A stretch of DNA of 64,000 nucleotides, taken from NCBI RefSeq assembly GCF_011762155.1, contig NZ_JAASQL010000001.1:434001-498000 (forward strand), in the 5' to 3' direction. Below, in pieces: positions 62,938 to 64,000 of this stretch. The notes below the pieces were generated by a model that was not told where the DNA came from, ran no database searches, and saw only the letters and a list, made by a program, of their open reading frames with translations. The stretch's first letter is position 1. Each line of letters opens with the position of its first letter. The translations under genes and the position numbers were made by a program. This DNA comes from Wenyingzhuangia heitensis. Its GTDB lineage: Bacteria; Bacteroidota; Bacteroidia; Flavobacteriales; Flavobacteriaceae.

Positions 62938-63972
62938 TTATTTGGTTTTGTAGCTATCTAAAAATTTGTGTATCAGTTTAGGAACCGCAAAATTATCTAT
63001 GTTTTCCCAATGTACACTGTTGGTTTGACTTATGTTTTGGGTGTCTACAATCCAGAATTGTGTAAATAAATGTTGATGAGATAGCTTATGTACCCAAGGT
63101 TCTGGATTAAAAAGCTTTATTGTAGATGTGTTGTAGTCTTTTAGTAATGGTTTTTTTATCAACTCTTTTTGAGTCGCAATTTCATCAAATTCTAACAAGG
63201 GAAACTGATATAAGTTTTGCCAAATACCACTACCTGTTCTTTTTTCAAGTATTGTTTGTTCTCCATTGGTAAAAACAATAAAGTTTAAATATCTATTTTT
63301 AATTTTAATCTTTTTTTCTTTAACAGGTAGGCTGCTAATCATGTTTTTTGCTTTGGCCAAACAACCGTTTTCTAACGGACAATTTTCGCAATTAGGGTTT
63401 TGAGGTTTGCAAACCATAGATCCAAAATCCATAATAGCCTGGTTGTATTCTTTTGGGTTCGCATTTATGATTAATTCTTGTGCTAATTCTTTAAAATATT
63501 TAATTCCTTTAGATGAGTTGATGGGGATGTCTATGTTAAAGTATCTAGACAAAACTCTATATACATTTCCATCAACAACTGCAGTTTTTTCATTAAAACA
63601 AATAGATGCAATAGCTGATGCTGTATAATCTCCCACACCTTTTAGCTTGATAATTTCTTTATATGTGGTAGGAAATTTTCCGTCAAGTTCATTACAAATG
63701 TATTTTGCCGAAAAATGTAAATTTCTGGCTCTGGAATAATATCCCAAACCTTGCCAATTTTTTAAAACATTATCTTCTTTTGCGTTTGCAAGATCTAAAA
63801 CGGTTGGATAATGGTTTGTAAAGGTGTTGTAATAAGACAATCCTTGCTGAATTCTGGTTTGTTGTAAAATAATTTCTGAAAGCCAAACAAAGTACGGATT
63901 TGATGATTTTCGCCATGGTAAATCTCGTTTGTTGTTTAAGTACCACATTTCTAGTGTCTTATAAAATTCCAT
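62938..63972 (-). CDS. mutY: A/G-specific adenine glycosylase MutY
   Basis: 344 residues. Helix-hairpin-helix LKGVGDYTASAIASICF, catalytic E33 in LSEIILQQTRI and D134 in AVVDGNVYRV, [4Fe-4S] cluster cysteines C188, C195, C198 and C204 (C-x6-C-x2-C-x5-C), and a C-terminal NUDIX-like domain (RYLNFIVFTNG, GSGIWQNLYQFPL). Removes adenine mispaired with 8-oxoguanine. First gene of the conserved mutY-ssb-gldE-gldD block. Confidence 0.97.
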   Translation of the reverse strand: MEFYKTLEMWYLNNKRDLPWRKSSNPYFVWLSEIILQQTRIQQGLSYYNTFTNHYPTVLDLANAKEDNVLKNWQGLGYYSRARNLHFSAKYICNELDGKFPTTYKEIIKLKGVGDYTASAIASICFNEKTAVVDGNVYRVLSRYFNIDIPINSSKGIKYFKELAQELIINANPKEYNQAIMDFGSMVCKPQNPNCENCPLENGCLAKAKNMISSLPVKEKKIKIKNRYLNFIVFTNGEQTILEKRTGSGIWQNLYQFPLLEFDEIATQKELIKKPLLKDYNTSTIKLFNPEPWVHKLSHQHLFTQFWIVDTQNISQTNSVHWENIDNFAVPKLIHKFLDSYKTK

Positions 63973-64000
63973 ATATTTGTGCTTAGGAATGCAAACTTAC

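Noticed and set aside
1-64000. CRISPR arrays, prophage, IS elements, tRNA and rRNA
   Set aside because: No regularly spaced repeats, transposase, phage structural gene or tRNA-like T-arm was found in any intergenic stretch.

Overview
This 64 kb window is a chromosomal segment of an AT-rich member of the Bacteroidota, almost certainly a marine-type Flavobacteriaceae. Evidence: the mutY-ssb-gldE-gldD gliding block, a type IX secretion sorting tail, a SusC-like TonB-dependent receptor, SUF genes in Bacteroidota form, many lipoproteins, promoters with the Bacteroidota -7 consensus TAnnTTTG, and weak or absent Shine-Dalgarno sequences. The species cannot be named from the sequence alone. No phage, insertion sequence, CRISPR array, rRNA or tRNA was seen.

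Layout. 1-5.4 kb: the end of a planctomycete-type DUF1501 / cytochrome-c-LRR pair, a carboxypeptidase-regulatory-domain protein and a TPR-HTH regulator. 5.4-10.5 kb: a secreted GH3 glycosidase, TatD nuclease, an intergenic repeat element and a GH113-like lipoprotein. 10.5-19 kb (minus strand): a CLC antiporter with fluoride-type motifs, two outer-membrane barrel proteins, a polyprenyl diphosphate synthase, purE, purK and a degenerate Rieske-like lipoprotein. 19-27 kb: greA, a glycosyltransferase, a PhoR/PhoB-like two-component system, and divergently a TonB-dependent receptor plus a surface lipoprotein, both preceded by 11-bp-phased TTAAC repeats that look like Pho boxes. 27-34.6 kb: exonuclease, HIT protein, histidine kinase, two SpoU methyltransferases, TRIC channel, mutS and an SGNH lipoprotein. 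34.6-38 kb: an ECF sigma factor broken by a 2-bp insertion, its membrane partner and small lipoproteins. 38-45.3 kb: aminopeptidase P, a four-gene CsgG / PEGA-like / DUF4810 / DUF799 lipoprotein operon, and mfd. 45.4-50.3 kb: an orphan HTH regulator, two tandem STAS-like small proteins, an alpha/beta hydrolase, a DUF1080 protein and an asymmetric ModF-like ABC ATPase. 50.3-58 kb: thiL, sufA-like, sufBCD, a nucleoside transporter and a T9SS cargo protein. 58-64 kb: rpmA, rplU, a cysteine-rich HMA lipoprotein, ctaA and gldD-gldE-ssb-mutY.

Most of the window is housekeeping. The parts most likely to repay attention are the Pho-box-like region with its receptor/lipoprotein pair, the CsgG-DUF4810-DUF799 envelope cassette, the tandem STAS-like proteins with a duplicated promoter, the ABC protein with exactly one intact composite ATP site, the metal-binding lipoprotein with a duplicated C-x3-C-x3-C tail, and the frameshifted sigma factor. 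Functional calls come from motif recognition by eye; no database search was run.
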